Below, in pieces: positions 9,859 to 19,798 of a stretch of DNA of 64,000 nt. The DNA is taken from assembly GCF_023094245.1 (NCBI RefSeq), contig NZ_JALMEW010000002.1:475689-539688 (forward strand), read 5' to 3'. The notes under the pieces are model-generated. The model did no database searches. It was not told the origin of the DNA and saw only the letters and a program-made list of their open reading frames with translations. Each line of letters starts with the position of its first letter. Position 1 is the first letter of the stretch. The translations under genes and the position numbers were made by a program. The DNA is from Halomonas getboli. GTDB lineage: Bacteria > Pseudomonadota > Gammaproteobacteria > Pseudomonadales > Halomonadaceae.

Positions 9859-9883
9859 TGCCATCAACCACAAGGACATCCCC

Positions 9884-11152
9884 ATGACCTTGCTCATGAG
9901 CCTGATCGGCATCGCGACGCTGATCGCCATCGCCGTGCTCTTTTCCAGCAATCGCCGCGCGATCCGCCTGCGCACCGTGGGCGGCGCCTTCGCCATCCAG
10001 GCCGGCATCGGCGCCTTCGTGCTCTACGTGCCGGCCGGCCAGGCCGTGCTCGCCACCGTCTCCGACGCCGTCAGCCAGGTGGTGCTCTATGCCGACGACG
10101 GCATCAGCTTCCTGTTCGGCGGCCTGGCCGACGCCGAGTCCTCCGGCTTCATCTTCGCCGTCAAGGTGCTGCCGATCATCATCTTCTTCTCCTCGCTGAC
10201 CGCGGTGCTCTACTACCTCGGCATCATGCAGTGGATCATCCGCATCCTCGGCGGTGCGCTGCAGAAGGCGCTCGGCACCTCGCGCACCGAGTCGCTCTCG
10301 GCCACCGCCAACATCTTCGTCGGCCAGACCGAGGCCCCGCTGGTGGTGCGCCCCTTCATCGCCAAGATGACCGAATCGCAGCTGTTCGCCGTGATGTGCG
10401 GCGGCCTGGCCTCGGTGGCCGGCTCGGTGCTGGCCGGCTACGCCGCGCTGGGCATTCCCATGGAATACCTGGTCGCCGCCTCCTTCATGGCCGCCCCCGG
10501 CGGGCTGCTGTTCGCCAAGCTGCTGCTGCCCGAGACCGAGGCGCCCGAAGACAGCGTCTCCGCCGCCGAGGAGCGCCTCGACGAGGAAGAGGACCATCCC
10601 AGCAACGTGCTCGACGCCGCCGCCTCCGGCGCCAGCTCCGGCCTGATGCTGGCCGCCAACGTCGGCGCCATGCTGCTGGCCTTCATCGGCCTGATCGCGC
10701 TGGTCAACGGCATCCTCGGCGGCATCGGCGGCTGGTTCGGCTACGATTCACTGAGCCTCGAGATGCTGCTCGGCTGGCTGTTCTCGCCGCTGGCCTTCCT
10801 GCTCGGCGTGCCCTGGAACGAGGCCACTCTGGCCGGCTCCTTTATCGGCCAGAAGCTGGTGGTCAACGAGTTCGTCGCCTACATCAACCTGGCGCCCTAC
10901 CTCAGCGGCGACCAGATCGTGGCGGCCACCGGCGAGGCGCTGTCTCGGCACACCGCCGCGATCCTGTCGTTCGCGCTGTGCGGCTTCGCCAACCTGTCGT
11001 CCATCGCCATCCTGCTCGGCGGCCTGGGCAGCATCGCCCCCAGCCGGCGTCACGACATCGCCCGCCTGGGCCTCAAGGCCGTGCTCGCGGGTACCCTTTC
11101 CAACCTGATGTCCGCTACCCTGGCCGGCTTCTTCATCGCCCTCGGGGCCTGA
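9884..11152 (+). CDS. nupC: Concentrative nucleoside transporter
   Basis: Cation-coupled nucleoside importer of the CNT family in the inner membrane, 422 aa, about ten hydrophobic helices. Family signatures are seen: the gate region [21 protein letters not shown], the substrate-binding [12 protein letters not shown], and [19 protein letters not shown] charged loop ([22 protein letters not shown]) separates the halves. AAGGA lies upstream of the ATG. Sits between the porin and deoC, so uptake and breakdown are encoded together. Confidence 0.93.
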   Translation: MTLLMSLIGIATLIAIAVLFSSNRRAIRLRTVGGAFAIQAGIGAFVLYVPAGQAVLATVSDAVSQVVLYADDGISFLFGGLADAESSGFIFAVKVLPIIIFFSSLTAVLYYLGIMQWIIRILGGALQKALGTSRTESLSATANIFVGQTEAPLVVRPFIAKMTESQLFAVMCGGLASVAGSVLAGYAALGIPMEYLVAASFMAAPGGLLFAKLLLPETEAPEDSVSAAEERLDEEEDHPSNVLDAAASGASSGLMLAANVGAMLLAFIGLIALVNGILGGIGGWFGYDSLSLEMLLGWLFSPLAFLLGVPWNEATLAGSFIGQKLVVNEFVAYINLAPYLSGDQIVAATGEALSRHTAAILSFALCGFANLSSIAILLGGLGSIAPSRRHDIARLGLKAVLAGTLSNLMSATLAGFFIALGA

Positions 11153-11160
11153 ACCGGCGA

Positions 11161-11185
11161 CACCGCGGCCCGCTCGGCCGCGGTG
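11161..11185 (+). other. Intercistronic hairpin between nupC and deoC
   Basis: Perfect 10-bp stem (CACCGCGGCC with its reverse complement) around a CGCTC loop, nine bases after the nupC stop. No U-tract, so it is a candidate attenuator, processing site or mRNA stabiliser rather than a plain terminator. Confidence 0.55.
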
Positions 11186-11241
11186 TACTCTGTCAAACAG
11201 GCCCCTTTTCTACCGGACCACGTCTCTACAGGACCCCGTCA

Positions 11242-12024
11242 ATGACCGATCTGCAACGCGTCGCCCGCCAGGCCCTGCCGCTGCTCGACCTCACCAGCCT
11301 CAACGACGATGACACCGACGCCACCGTCGAGGGCCTGTGCCAGCGTGCCAAGACGCCGATGGGCACCCCGGCAGCGATCTGCATCTACCCGCAGTTCATC
11401 GTCCCGGCCCGCCGCGCGCTGACCGCCCATCGCCTGAACGACAGCGTCAAGATCGCCACCGTCACCAACTTCCCCGACGGCGACGACGACGTGATGCGCG
11501 CGGCCCGCGCCACCCGCGAGGCCGTGGCCTCCGGCGCCGACGAAGTCGACGTGGTGTTCCCCTACCGCGCGCTGATAGCCGGCGACGAAGGCGTGGGCCA
11601 GGACCTGGTCGAGATGTGCAAGGCCGCCTGCGGCGATGCCACCCTCAAGGTGATCCTCGAGACCGGCGAGCTCAAGGACCCGGCGCTGATCCGCCGCGCC
11701 GCCGAACTGGCCGTGGAAGGCGGCGCCGACTTCCTCAAGACCTCCACCGGCAAGGTCGAGATCAACGCCACCCTGGAAGCCGCCGAGATCCTGCTCGAGG
11801 TGATCCGCGACAGTGGCAAGGACATCGGCTTCAAGGCCGCCGGCGGCGTACGCACCACCGAGGATGCCGCGGCCTACCTGGAGCTCGCCGAGCGCATCAT
11901 GGGCGCCGGCTGGATCTCCCCGGCCCACTTCCGCTTCGGCGCCTCCGGCCTGCTCGACGACCTGCTGATGAACCTCGGCGCCTTCGACGCCCCGGCCGCC
12001 GACGGCGACGAGGACGACTACTGA
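11242..12024 (+). CDS. deoC: Deoxyribose-phosphate aldolase
   Basis: Splits 2-deoxy-D-ribose 5-phosphate into acetaldehyde and glyceraldehyde 3-phosphate. 260 aa (E. coli DeoC 259). The Schiff-base Lys166 in FLKTSTGK and the second active-site Lys198 in [10 protein letters not shown] are both present. The frame is open far upstream inside nupC, but ATG 11242 with AGGA eight bases earlier gives the family length. The stop overlaps the deoA start (TGATG). Confidence 0.97.
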   Translation: MTDLQRVARQALPLLDLTSLNDDDTDATVEGLCQRAKTPMGTPAAICIYPQFIVPARRALTAHRLNDSVKIATVTNFPDGDDDVMRAARATREAVASGADEVDVVFPYRALIAGDEGVGQDLVEMCKAACGDATLKVILETGELKDPALIRRAAELAVEGGADFLKTSTGKVEINATLEAAEILLEVIRDSGKDIGFKAAGGVRTTEDAAAYLELAERIMGAGWISPAHFRFGASGLLDDLLMNLGAFDAPAADGDEDDY

Positions 12025-13352
12025 TGCTTCCCCAGGAAGCCATCCGCGCCAAGCGCGACGGGCGGCCGCTGCCGCCCGACGCCATCCGCGAGCTGGTTTC
12101 CGGCATCGCCGACGGCCGCCTCGCGGACGCCCAGGTCGGCGCCCTGGCCATGGCCATTTATCTGCAGGGCATGGACGACGCCGAAACGGTGGCCCTCACC
12201 GAGGCCACCCGCGACTCCGGCGAGGTGCTCGACTGGAGCGGGCTCGACCTGCTCGGCCCGGTGCTCGACAAGCACTCCACCGGCGGCGTCGGCGATCTGG
12301 TCTCGCTGGTGCTCGGCCCCTGGGTCGCCGCCTGCGGCGGCCACGTGCCGATGATCTCCGGGCGCGGCCTCGGCCACACCGGCGGAACCCTCGACAAGCT
12401 CGAGGCGATCCCCGGCTACTCGGTCACCCCGGACACCGCCACCTTCCGCCGCCTGGTGAAGGACGCGGGCGTGGCGATCATCGGCCAGACCGGCAGCCTG
12501 GCCCCGGCCGACAAGCGCCTCTACGCGGTGCGCGACGTCACCGCCACCGTGGAGTCGCTGCCGCTGATCGTGGCCTCGATCCTGGGCAAGAAGCTCGCCT
12601 GCGGCCTCGACGCCCTGGTGATGGACGTCAAGGTCGGCAGCGGCGCCTTCATGCCCACGCCCGAGGCCTCCCGGGAGCTCGCCACCGCCATCGCCACGGT
12701 AGCCAGCCGCGCCGGCACGCCGACCACCGCGCTGCTGACCGACATGAGCCAGCCCCTGGCACCCTGCGCCGGCAACGCCGTGGAGGTGCGCGAGGCGCTG
12801 GCGGTGCTGACCGGCGAGCGCCGCGGCGGCCGCCTGCTCGAGGTCACCCGCACCCTGGCCGCGGAAATGCTGCTGGCCGGGGGCCTGGCCGCCGACCGCG
12901 GCGCGGCGTTCACCCGGCTCGACGAACGGCTGGCCTCCGGCGCCGCCGCCGAGCGCTTCGCGCGCATGGTGGCGGGCCTCGGCGGGCCGAGCGATCTGCT
13001 CGAGCGCGCCGACGCCCACCTGCCCGCCGCGCCGGTGGTGCGCGAGGTCCGCGCCGCGCGCGCCGGCCATCTCGGCGCCATCGACACTCGGGCCGTGGGC
13101 ATGGCGGTGGTCGAGCTCGGCGGCGGGCGCCGCCATCCGGCGGACGCCATCGACCCGGCCGTCGGCCTGTCCGACATCGCCGCGCTGGGCGCGGCCGTCA
13201 CCGCCGGCCAGCCGCTGGCCCGCATCCACGCCCGCAGCGAGGCCGACGCCGAACGCGCCGAGGCCCAGCTGCGCGACGCCCTCACGCTGAGTGACGCGCC
13301 CTGCCCCGCCCCACCACTGATTCAGGACACCATCCGTCGGGAGGTCCCATGA
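12024..13352 (+). CDS. deoA: Thymidine phosphorylase
   Basis: Converts thymidine (and deoxyuridine) plus phosphate to the base and deoxyribose 1-phosphate. 442 aa against 440 in E. coli. The family signature [20 protein letters not shown] and the phosphate loop [12 protein letters not shown] are intact. Translation is coupled to deoC (TGATG) and to deoB (ATGA overlap). Upstream in-frame extension into deoC is a shadow of high-GC coding sequence. Confidence 0.97.
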   Translation: MLPQEAIRAKRDGRPLPPDAIRELVSGIADGRLADAQVGALAMAIYLQGMDDAETVALTEATRDSGEVLDWSGLDLLGPVLDKHSTGGVGDLVSLVLGPWVAACGGHVPMISGRGLGHTGGTLDKLEAIPGYSVTPDTATFRRLVKDAGVAIIGQTGSLAPADKRLYAVRDVTATVESLPLIVASILGKKLACGLDALVMDVKVGSGAFMPTPEASRELATAIATVASRAGTPTTALLTDMSQPLAPCAGNAVEVREALAVLTGERRGGRLLEVTRTLAAEMLLAGGLAADRGAAFTRLDERLASGAAAERFARMVAGLGGPSDLLERADAHLPAAPVVREVRAARAGHLGAIDTRAVGMAVVELGGGRRHPADAIDPAVGLSDIAALGAAVTAGQPLARIHARSEADAERAEAQLRDALTLSDAPCPAPPLIQDTIRREVP

Positions 13353-14590
13353 CCCGCGCCATCGTGCTCGTTCTCGATTCCTTCGGCCTCGGCGCCACCC
13401 CGGACGCCGAGGCCTTCGGCGACGCCGGCGCCGACACCCTGGGCCATATCGCCGAGGCCTGCGCGTCCGGCGCGACCGACGGCGAGAACCGCCAGGGTCC
13501 GCTCGCGCTGCCGAACCTCGGCCGGCTGGGCCTGTTCCACGCCCACCACGAGAGCACCGGCGCCTGGGCCGCCGGCGTCACGCCGCCGGAGACTGTCGAC
13601 GGCGCCTACGGCATCGCCCGGGAGGTCTCGTCCGGCAAGGACACGCCCTCCGGCCACTGGGAGATCGCCGGCGTGCCGGTGCGCTTCGAGTGGGGCTACT
13701 TCAGCGAGCGCGAGCACAGCTTCCCGCCCGAGCTGCTCGAGGCGCTGGTGCGCGAGGCCGGCCTGCCCGGCGTGATCGGCGACTGCCACGCCTCCGGCAC
13801 CGAGATCATCGCCCGGCTCGGCGAAGAGCACGTCGCCAGCGGCAAGCCGATCGTCTACACCTCGGCGGACTCGGTGTTCCAGATCGCCGCCCACGAGCAG
13901 GCCTTCGGCCTCGAGCGCCTCTACGAGCTGTGCGAGATCGCCCGCCGGCTGCTCGAGCCCTACAACATCGGCCGGGTGATCGCGCGTCCCTTCACGGGCC
14001 AGAGCGCCCACGACTTCGCCCGCACTGGCAACCGCCGCGACTACAGCGTCGAACCGCCCGCACCCACGGTGCTGCAGAAGCTGCATGACGACGGCGGCAA
14101 CGTGGTGGCGATCGGCAAGATCGCCGACATCTACGCCCACTGCGGCATCACGCGCACCATCAAGGCCAGCGGCCACGACACCCTGTTCGATGCCACCCTG
14201 GATGCGATGGCCGAGGCCGGGGAGCGCTCGCTGATCATGACCAACTTCGTCGACTTCGACATGGTCTACGGCCACCGCCGCGACACGGCCGGCTACGCCG
14301 CCGCCCTGGAGGCCTTCGACGCCCGCCTGCCCGAGCTGCTGGCGCGCCTCGAGGACGACGACCTGCTGATCCTCACCGCCGACCACGGCTGCGATCCGAC
14401 CTGGCCCGGCAGCGATCACACCCGCGAGCACATCCCGGTGCTGGCCAGCGGTGCCGGCCTGGCGCCCGGCTCGCTGGGCATCCGCGAGAGCTTTGCCGAC
14501 ATCGGCCAGAGCCTGGCCGCCCACCTCGGCCTGGCGCCCATGGATGACGGCGAAAGCTTTCTACCGGCTCTCAACGCCCAGGCACGCTAA
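13349..14590 (+). CDS. deoB: Phosphopentomutase
   Basis: Interconverts (deoxy)ribose 1-phosphate and 5-phosphate, linking DeoA and DeoD products to DeoC. 413 aa. Metal-binding alkaline-phosphatase-fold motifs are seen: [13 protein letters not shown] at the start, the [10 protein letters not shown] region with the phosphorylated threonine, and [23 protein letters not shown] near the C terminus. Starts inside the deoA stop (ATGA). Confidence 0.97.
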   Translation: MTRAIVLVLDSFGLGATPDAEAFGDAGADTLGHIAEACASGATDGENRQGPLALPNLGRLGLFHAHHESTGAWAAGVTPPETVDGAYGIAREVSSGKDTPSGHWEIAGVPVRFEWGYFSEREHSFPPELLEALVREAGLPGVIGDCHASGTEIIARLGEEHVASGKPIVYTSADSVFQIAAHEQAFGLERLYELCEIARRLLEPYNIGRVIARPFTGQSAHDFARTGNRRDYSVEPPAPTVLQKLHDDGGNVVAIGKIADIYAHCGITRTIKASGHDTLFDATLDAMAEAGERSLIMTNFVDFDMVYGHRRDTAGYAAALEAFDARLPELLARLEDDDLLILTADHGCDPTWPGSDHTREHIPVLASGAGLAPGSLGIRESFADIGQSLAAHLGLAPMDDGESFLPALNAQAR

Positions 14591-14637
14591 GACCCGGCCC
14601 GCCGAGCCCCGGACCGACACGACCAAGGAGACCGAAC

Positions 14638-15372
14638 ATGGCCACCCCGCATATCAAGGCCGAACGCGGCGATTTCGCCGACACCGTGCTGATGCCCGGC
14701 GACCCGCTGCGCGCCAGGTACATCGCCGAGACCTTCCTCGAGGACGCCCGCCAGGTGAACGACGTGCGCAACATGTACGGCTACACCGGCACCTACAAGG
14801 GCCGCGAGATCTCGGTGATGGGCCACGGCATGGGCATTCCGTCCGTATCGATCTACGCCAAGGAGCTGATCACCGAGTTCGGCGTGAAGAGCCTGATCCG
14901 CGTCGGCTCCTGCGGCGCGGTGCGCGACGACGTGAAGGTGCGTGACGTGGTCATCGGCCAGGGCGCCTGCACCGACTCCGGCGTCAACCGTACCCGCTTC
15001 CTCGGCAACGACTTCGCCGCCATCGCCGACTTCGCGCTGACCCGCCATGCGGTGGACGCCGCCGCGGCCCAGGGCGTGCCGGTCAAGGTCGGCAACATCT
15101 TCTCGGCGGACCTGTTCTACGACCCGCGCCCCGAGATGATCGATCTGATGCGCCGCTACGGCATCGTCGGCGTGGAAATGGAGGCCGCCGGCCTCTACGG
15201 CGTGGCCGCCGAGTACGGCGCCCGGGCCGCCACCATCTGCACGGTGTCCGACCACATCGTGCGCGGCGACTCGCTCTCCAGCGACGAGCGCGCCACCACC
15301 TTCGACGAGATGATGACCGTCGCCCTGGAAAGCGTGCTGCGCGACGATGCCGCCCGGGAGGCCCAGGCATGA
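14638..15372 (+). CDS. deoD: Purine nucleoside phosphorylase (DeoD type)
   Basis: Phosphorolysis of purine (deoxy)nucleosides; hexameric trimer-of-dimers family. 244 aa (E. coli 239). N terminus [24 protein letters not shown] is typical, as are [39 protein letters not shown] and the catalytic aspartate in TVSDHIV. AAGGAG precedes the ATG. Overlaps cdd by four bases. Confidence 0.97.
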   Translation: MATPHIKAERGDFADTVLMPGDPLRARYIAETFLEDARQVNDVRNMYGYTGTYKGREISVMGHGMGIPSVSIYAKELITEFGVKSLIRVGSCGAVRDDVKVRDVVIGQGACTDSGVNRTRFLGNDFAAIADFALTRHAVDAAAAQGVPVKVGNIFSADLFYDPRPEMIDLMRRYGIVGVEMEAAGLYGVAAEYGARAATICTVSDHIVRGDSLSSDERATTFDEMMTVALESVLRDDAAREAQA

Positions 15373-15791
15373 GCGAGGTTCAGCCCGATATCGTCGAGGC
15401 GCTGATCGGCGTGCGCGACCGCGCCTACGCGCCCTACTCGAACCATCCGGTGGGCGCGCTGATCGTCAGCGAGAGCGGCACTCGCTATGTCGGCGCCAAC
15501 GTCGAGGTGGCCCACTACAAGGGCATCTGCGCCGAGGCCTCGGCCATCGCCACCATGGCCAGCGCCGGCGAGCGCGAGCTGCGCGAGGTCTACGTGATCG
15601 GCCCGGGCGAGCACCTGTGCACGCCCTGCGGCGACTGCCGCCAGCGCATCCGCGAGTTCGCCACGCCCGAGACGCTGATCCGCGTGGTCGACGCCCAGGG
15701 CACGCTGCTGCGCCGCTACACCATGGATCAGCTATTGCCCGACTCCTTCGGCCCCGAGAATCTGGGCCATTCCTCGACCCTGGGCGACTGA
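15369..15791 (+). CDS. cdd: Cytidine deaminase (short, tetrameric type)
   Basis: Deaminates (deoxy)cytidine to (deoxy)uridine, feeding DeoA. 140 aa, the short Bacillus-like type rather than the 294-aa E. coli form. Zinc site: Cys54 in CAEAS with catalytic Glu56, and Cys87 and Cys90 in PCGDC. The last residues ([15 protein letters not shown]) are echoed 208 bp downstream in a second copy of the same DNA, so the present C terminus may not be the original one. Last gene of the deo operon. Confidence 0.95.
   Translation: MSEVQPDIVEALIGVRDRAYAPYSNHPVGALIVSESGTRYVGANVEVAHYKGICAEASAIATMASAGERELREVYVIGPGEHLCTPCGDCRQRIREFATPETLIRVVDAQGTLLRRYTMDQLLPDSFGPENLGHSSTLGD
15745..15768 (+). repeat. Direct repeat, copy 1 (inside the cdd 3' end)
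   Basis: 24-bp segment beginning CCTTCGGCCCCGAGAA that codes for SFGPENLG in cdd. A copy with one difference (T to C) lies at 15953-15976 beyond the inverted-repeat element. Confidence 0.75.
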
Positions 15792-15860
15792 GCCCGAGGC
15801 CTTCCCAAAATGGCATCGCCGTCGGCGTCCCTTTCTCTGCCGATGGCGAGCTGATTGCCG

Positions 15861-15948
15861 CCATGGGGTCAGACCCCGGCGGCGGCGATACAGCCAGAGC
15901 AGTGCACCATAACGGGCCTGATGGCTCGGCCGGGGTCTGACCCCATGG
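15861..15948. repeat. REPIN/MITE-like element with 20-bp inverted ends
   Basis: 88-bp unit bounded by CCATGGGGTCAGACCCCGGC and its exact reverse complement. Each end is itself a palindrome (GGGGTC-A-GACCCC), the pattern of doublet REP elements that RAYT transposases mobilise. The 48-bp interior shows no gene. It sits just after cdd, and a copied piece of the cdd end lies directly on its other side. No transposase is in the window. Confidence 0.75.
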
Positions 15949-15952
15949 ACGC

Positions 15953-15976
15953 CCTTCGGCCCCGAGAACCTGGGCC
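15953..15976 (+). repeat. Direct repeat, copy 2 (cdd 3' end remnant)
   Basis: 23 of 24 bases match 15745-15768. Read in the cdd frame the copy continues as FGPENLGRDSAMD and a TGA at 15994-15996, a plausible alternative cdd C terminus. This fits either an ancestral cdd end displaced by insertion or recombination with a second cdd copy. Confidence 0.7.
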
Positions 15977-16026
15977 GCGACTCGGCGATGGATTGAGCCA
16001 CACTCTCCCATTGCCGCTCGCCCTCG

Positions 16027-16053
16027 ACGCCCCGCCATCGTGCGGGGCGTTTT
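16027..16053 (+). terminator. Intrinsic terminator
   Basis: Perfect 9-bp stem (ACGCCCCGC with its reverse complement) around a CATCGT loop, followed by a short T-run. It would end transcripts arriving from the deo operon just before the next gene. Confidence 0.8.
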
Positions 16054-16099
16054 GGTAGACTGGAGAGCCGCTAAACCGCGGAAAGGAACAGCAGCCTCT

Positions 16100-16501
16100 A
16101 TGCATAGCCCCGCCATCGCCATCGAGCGCACGCCGCTGGTCGCCGTCTACGGCACCCTGAAACGCGGCCTGCGCAATCACCACTGGCTGAACGGCGCCGA
16201 GTTCGTGGGCGCGGACGTGCTCACCGACATCACCCTGTTCGACCTCGGCCCCTACCCCGGTGCCCGGCTCGAACGCTCGATGGGCGTCGAAATCGAGGTG
16301 TTCCGCGTCGATGTCGCGGGGCTCAAGGAGCTCGACGTGCTCGAGGACTATCGCGTGCGCCAGCCGGCCAGCGGCACCTATGACCGGGTCGTGCACGCGA
16401 CCGCCTTCGGCCCGGCCTGGCTGTATCTTTACAATCGCGACGTCGCGGGCTTCCCCGCGATTCGCGAGGGCGGCTGGCAGCCCCGCCAGTCCGTCATCTG
16501 A
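16100..16501 (+). CDS. Gamma-glutamylcyclotransferase-like (AIG2/YtfP) protein
   Basis: 133-aa protein of the gamma-glutamylcyclotransferase-like fold. The family N-terminal motif VYGTLKRG is at 16-23, and the DVLEDYRV segment near the middle resembles the conserved core. Members such as YtfP act on gamma-glutamyl amines or have unknown substrates. GGAAAGGA lies upstream of ATG 16100; the in-frame start at 16040 would run through the terminator stem. It lies 26 bp before the next small gene and may be cotranscribed with it. Confidence 0.75.
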   Translation: MHSPAIAIERTPLVAVYGTLKRGLRNHHWLNGAEFVGADVLTDITLFDLGPYPGARLERSMGVEIEVFRVDVAGLKELDVLEDYRVRQPASGTYDRVVHATAFGPAWLYLYNRDVAGFPAIREGGWQPRQSVI

Positions 16502-16527
16502 CCCGACTTTCACACGAGGAACCCGCG

Positions 16528-16848
16528 ATGGGCCGACTTCTCTCCCTGATCGTGATCGCCGCGCTGGCCTACGGAGGGCTCTACGTCACCTACGGCATGG
16601 CCGTGAAGAAAAACGTGACCCAGGCGCTGACCGACATGGGCCTCACCGCCGTGGAAGTGGACGGCGTCCGCTACGATCCGCTGGCACCGCTCGGCACCGA
16701 GGCGGACGTCACCGCCGACGTGCACTACCGCGGCGCGGCCGCCAGCATCGACCTCACCGTGCACGGCCACCCGCTGTTCTCCGAGGAAGTCCGGCTCGAG
16801 CTCGGCGGCCTCCAGGCTTTGCGACTGACCATCGGCGGCGGGCAGTAA
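16528..16848 (+). CDS. Hypothetical protein with N-terminal membrane anchor
   Basis: 106 aa. Residues about 4-26 (LLSLIVIAALAYGGLYVTYGMAV) form one transmembrane or uncleaved signal segment; the rest is a small beta-rich periplasmic domain (VEVDGVRYDPLAPLGTEADVTADVHYRG, then IDLTVHGHPLFSEEVRLELG) that looks like a lipid-binding or LEA/WHy-like sheet, though I cannot name the family. GAGGAA precedes the ATG. It follows the cyclotransferase-like gene by 26 bp. Confidence 0.6.
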   Translation: MGRLLSLIVIAALAYGGLYVTYGMAVKKNVTQALTDMGLTAVEVDGVRYDPLAPLGTEADVTADVHYRGAAASIDLTVHGHPLFSEEVRLELGGLQALRLTIGGGQ

Positions 16849-16900
16849 CGCTCCCTTCGTGGCCCCGCCGGTATCATCCCTCGCGCTAGCCGCCGGTCTC

Positions 16901-17221
16901 CTAACGGCGGTCAATCAGATCGATCTCGGGTGCTAGAGGTATAGGCGGCAAACGCTCCTGAAGGGACTGCGCCATGAGGGCGGCGGCCTCGCTGTCGGGT
17001 GACTCGGCAAGCCTTCGTGACGCCTCCCAGGCCTGCCGGCTCGGCCACTTCGCATAGGCCACCCACCAGCCATCCTCGGAATAGTGCAGGCGGGAGCCCA
17101 GCCCTCCACGTTGCTCGCGGATGGCCTCGGTCATTCGGCACCACCCATCCTTGAAGGCCTCCTCCTTGCCCGGCACCACCTTGAAGCGATACAGCACGTA
17201 AAACCCGGCTTGTTCTGTCAT
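16901..17221 (-). CDS. Antibiotic-biosynthesis-monooxygenase-fold protein
   Basis: 106-aa single-domain protein of the dimeric alpha-beta barrel (ABM) superfamily. FYVLYRFKVVPGKEEAFKDGW at the N terminus and GWWVAYAKWPSRQAWE in the middle are typical. These small proteins range from monooxygenases to haem-degrading or purely structural forms; no active-site pattern singles one out here. The ATG at 17221 is preferred over an adjacent GTG at 17224. Confidence 0.7.
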   Translation of the reverse strand: MTEQAGFYVLYRFKVVPGKEEAFKDGWCRMTEAIREQRGGLGSRLHYSEDGWWVAYAKWPSRQAWEASRRLAESPDSEAAALMAQSLQERLPPIPLAPEIDLIDRR

Positions 17222-17394
17222 CACAGCCCCTTGTAAAAGGTCATAAGAGATCCCGACGACGCCAAGCCGCCCCAGCCGCTCTCACGCGTCGATTAAAGCG
17301 CTTTAGTGGCATCGGCCCGTTATGGTAGAGATTGTCACCACTCACAGGGCCAATGCCTGATGCCCACTCTGCCCATCCACCATACGGAGCCCTC

Positions 17395-18135
17395 ATGTCT
17401 CGCGCCATCGACCTTGCCGCCGCCGACGGCACCATCGACGCCCATGTCTTCACGCCCGCAAACGCCGAGGGCCCGCTGCCGGCCGTGGTGCTGCTCACCG
17501 ATATCGGCGGCCTGCGCCCCTGCTATCACGAGAAGGCCCAGCGCATCGCCGACGCCGGCTACGCCGTGCTGATGCCCAACGTCTACTATCGCGACGCGGC
17601 CGGCGAGATCGTCCCGGCGGGCAAGTCGTTCCGCGATCCCGACGTGCGCCCGACGCTGGTCGAGTACGCCGGCCACCTGACGCCCGAGGCGCAGTTCCGA
17701 GATTTCGCCGCCTGGCTCGAGGGCATCGACGCCGCGCCGGATTTCGCCGGGGGCAAGGTCGCCGTGGTCGGCTACTGCATGACCGGTGCCTTCGCGCTGC
17801 GCATGGCTGCCGAGCACCCGCAGCGCGTCGCCGCCGCGGCCGGCTTCCACTCCGCCCACCTGGCCAAGGCCGATGACGAGAACGCGCCGATAAACGTGGT
17901 GGGAAACATCGCAGGCCGCGTCTACTTCGCCCACGCCGATCAGGACGAGCTGCTGCCGCCCGAGCAGATCGCCCGCATGGACGAGGCCTTGGCCAAGGCC
18001 GGCGTGCACTTCACCACCGAGCTCTACCGTGGCGCCGCCCACGGCTTTACCGCCAAGGACGCGCCTTCATACAACGACGAGGCCAACGAGCTGCACTACA
18101 AACGGCTGCTGATGCTGCTGGAAGAGGCGCTTTGA
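17395..18135 (+). CDS. Dienelactone hydrolase family protein
   Basis: 246-aa alpha/beta hydrolase of the dienelactone hydrolase family, cytoplasmic. The catalytic triad is complete: Cys128 in GYCMTG, Asp184 in HADQDEL and His216 in GAAHGF. Substrates range from dienelactones to other small esters; no chlorocatechol genes are nearby, so a general esterase role is possible. GGAG lies upstream of ATG 17395; the longer in-frame start at 17332 adds an unlike extension. Confidence 0.85.
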   Translation: MSRAIDLAAADGTIDAHVFTPANAEGPLPAVVLLTDIGGLRPCYHEKAQRIADAGYAVLMPNVYYRDAAGEIVPAGKSFRDPDVRPTLVEYAGHLTPEAQFRDFAAWLEGIDAAPDFAGGKVAVVGYCMTGAFALRMAAEHPQRVAAAAGFHSAHLAKADDENAPINVVGNIAGRVYFAHADQDELLPPEQIARMDEALAKAGVHFTTELYRGAAHGFTAKDAPSYNDEANELHYKRLLMLLEEAL

Positions 18136-18271
18136 ACCGAGCCTCGTCACCGAGTGGCATGGCGAGGGAGCCTCGTTGCTGTACGGTTGCGCCATCGCGA
18201 TCATCCGATGTCGCAGCACCTCAGACACCTTACCCACGCCTCTTCCGGTATAGGGGGAGGCATTCAACCCT

Positions 18272-19588
18272 TTATACGGTGGCTATCACCCGGTTACGGC
18301 CTTGTTCCTTCGCTTGATACAAGGCCGAGTCGGCACGTTTCAGCAAGATCTCGGTCGTGCCACCAACGCCGGGAGACGTGGCAACCCCCAGACTGATGGT
18401 CACCTGAGCCGTCTTCGCTCCGTCGAGAGACAAGACCTTCGCCTCGACCGCACGCCTCAGCCTCTCCGCCGCCTGACGTGCGTCTTGAGCGCAGCATCCC
18501 GGCAGGATGATCACGAACTCCTCGCCCCCAAATCGGCACGCCTTGTCCACTTCTCGGAGATTCTCCGCCAGCGTCCGACCGACACATCTCAAGGCTTCAT
18601 CCCCCGCCTGGTGTCCATGAGTGTCATTGAAGGCCTTGAAATGGTCGATATCACCGATGATCAGGCTGAGCGGCGTGCCGTCTTGCTCCGCTCGCCGCAT
18701 TTCCTCGGACAGCAGGTGATCCAGGCCTCGCCGATTGTAAAGGCCGGTCAGACCATCGGTGATCGTCATAAGCTCCAGAGTGTCTTCCTGTTCACGAATT
18801 CGCTTAGTCATCAGGTTGAAGGCATCAGCGACATTGGCGAGTTCACGGGGGATCTGCACCTCGATCAGATGATCGCGCTCCCCGTCGGAAAACCGCATTG
18901 AACCGGCAGCCAACTGGTCCATGCTACTGACCAGCGAGCGATTGATGACGATGACGCCCAGGATCGCACCAAGAATCGAGACGGCCAGCCCGGCTACCGC
19001 CAGATATTCGGAAAGTTTCAGGCTGGCCAGTGCTTGCTGATGGGTCCGCTCGTTCCGAATGCGGACGGTGTCCTGAACCGTTTCGAGTTGATGGGCCAGG
19101 TCGTCGATAAGCGCCTCGAACTGTTCTACACCCATGCCGACCGTGGCATTACCGTGCAGTGACTCACCAGACAGAATGGCGCTGGAAAGATCGGCCAGAC
19201 TCCGCCAGGCTTCCTTGGCCTGATTGAGCCGGGATATATCGAAGCCCTGATCATCCATGGCGGCGGCAAGCCGTTCAAAGCCCGCGTCGATCTGGCTGGC
19301 CTGCTGCTGATAGGCAATCTTGCGCCTGGGCTCGCCATCGATCGCGAAATCGATCACCGAATCCGAGACATCCCAAAGCGACAGCTGCACGTTCTGCAAA
19401 GGCTGCAAAATACGATGCTGCTCCGAAGTGACCTCAATCAATGGCTGGATGATCGTCCCACGATAGAGTAAGTAGCCCGCGAACGCGGAAATGAAGATCG
19501 GCGCCAGGCTCATCAGCATGCCTGTTGCCAGCCAGAACTTCAGGGATCGACGTCGCCAGAATTCCGGTATTTTCTTTATCGAGGTCAT
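18272..19588 (-). CDS. Membrane-bound diguanylate cyclase
   Basis: Makes cyclic di-GMP, 438 aa. Transmembrane helices at about 18-43 and 195-217 flank a helical periplasmic sensor domain (45-190, four-helix style). A HAMP-like linker (218-270) leads to the GGDEF domain. The active-site motif is GGEEF (354-358) and the product-inhibition I-site RxxD is at 345-348, five residues before it, so the enzyme should be active and feedback-controlled. A CGGAGGA site precedes the ATG. The input signal is unknown; no receptor gene is adjacent. Confidence 0.92.
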   Translation of the reverse strand: MTSIKKIPEFWRRRSLKFWLATGMLMSLAPIFISAFAGYLLYRGTIIQPLIEVTSEQHRILQPLQNVQLSLWDVSDSVIDFAIDGEPRRKIAYQQQASQIDAGFERLAAAMDDQGFDISRLNQAKEAWRSLADLSSAILSGESLHGNATVGMGVEQFEALIDDLAHQLETVQDTVRIRNERTHQQALASLKLSEYLAVAGLAVSILGAILGVIVINRSLVSSMDQLAAGSMRFSDGERDHLIEVQIPRELANVADAFNLMTKRIREQEDTLELMTITDGLTGLYNRRGLDHLLSEEMRRAEQDGTPLSLIIGDIDHFKAFNDTHGHQAGDEALRCVGRTLAENLREVDKACRFGGEEFVIILPGCCAQDARQAAERLRRAVEAKVLSLDGAKTAQVTISLGVATSPGVGGTTEILLKRADSALYQAKEQGRNRVIATV

Positions 19589-19798
19589 GCATCCTCCGCG
19601 ACGCTTACGCAGGTTACCGATACGTCCTGAAGAGGTAGAACGCGCTCCTTGAGCATATTGTGGACCCTCTTCAATGACTCAGGGGGTCGAAGAAGCCCAA
19701 CGCGCTTCCCATTGCGGATATCAGGCCGCCTGTCGGGGGATGCTGCACGCCCATCCCGGCCCGCCAGCCGGAGCGGGACCGTATACCTCCGCATTACA

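Larger units (their letters stand above)
15792..16099 (+). other. Intergenic region after the deo operon
   Basis: 308 bp without a gene. It holds the REPIN-like element, the cdd end duplication and an intrinsic terminator, each listed separately. The rest (about 15800-15860) shows nothing recognisable. Confidence 0.7.
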
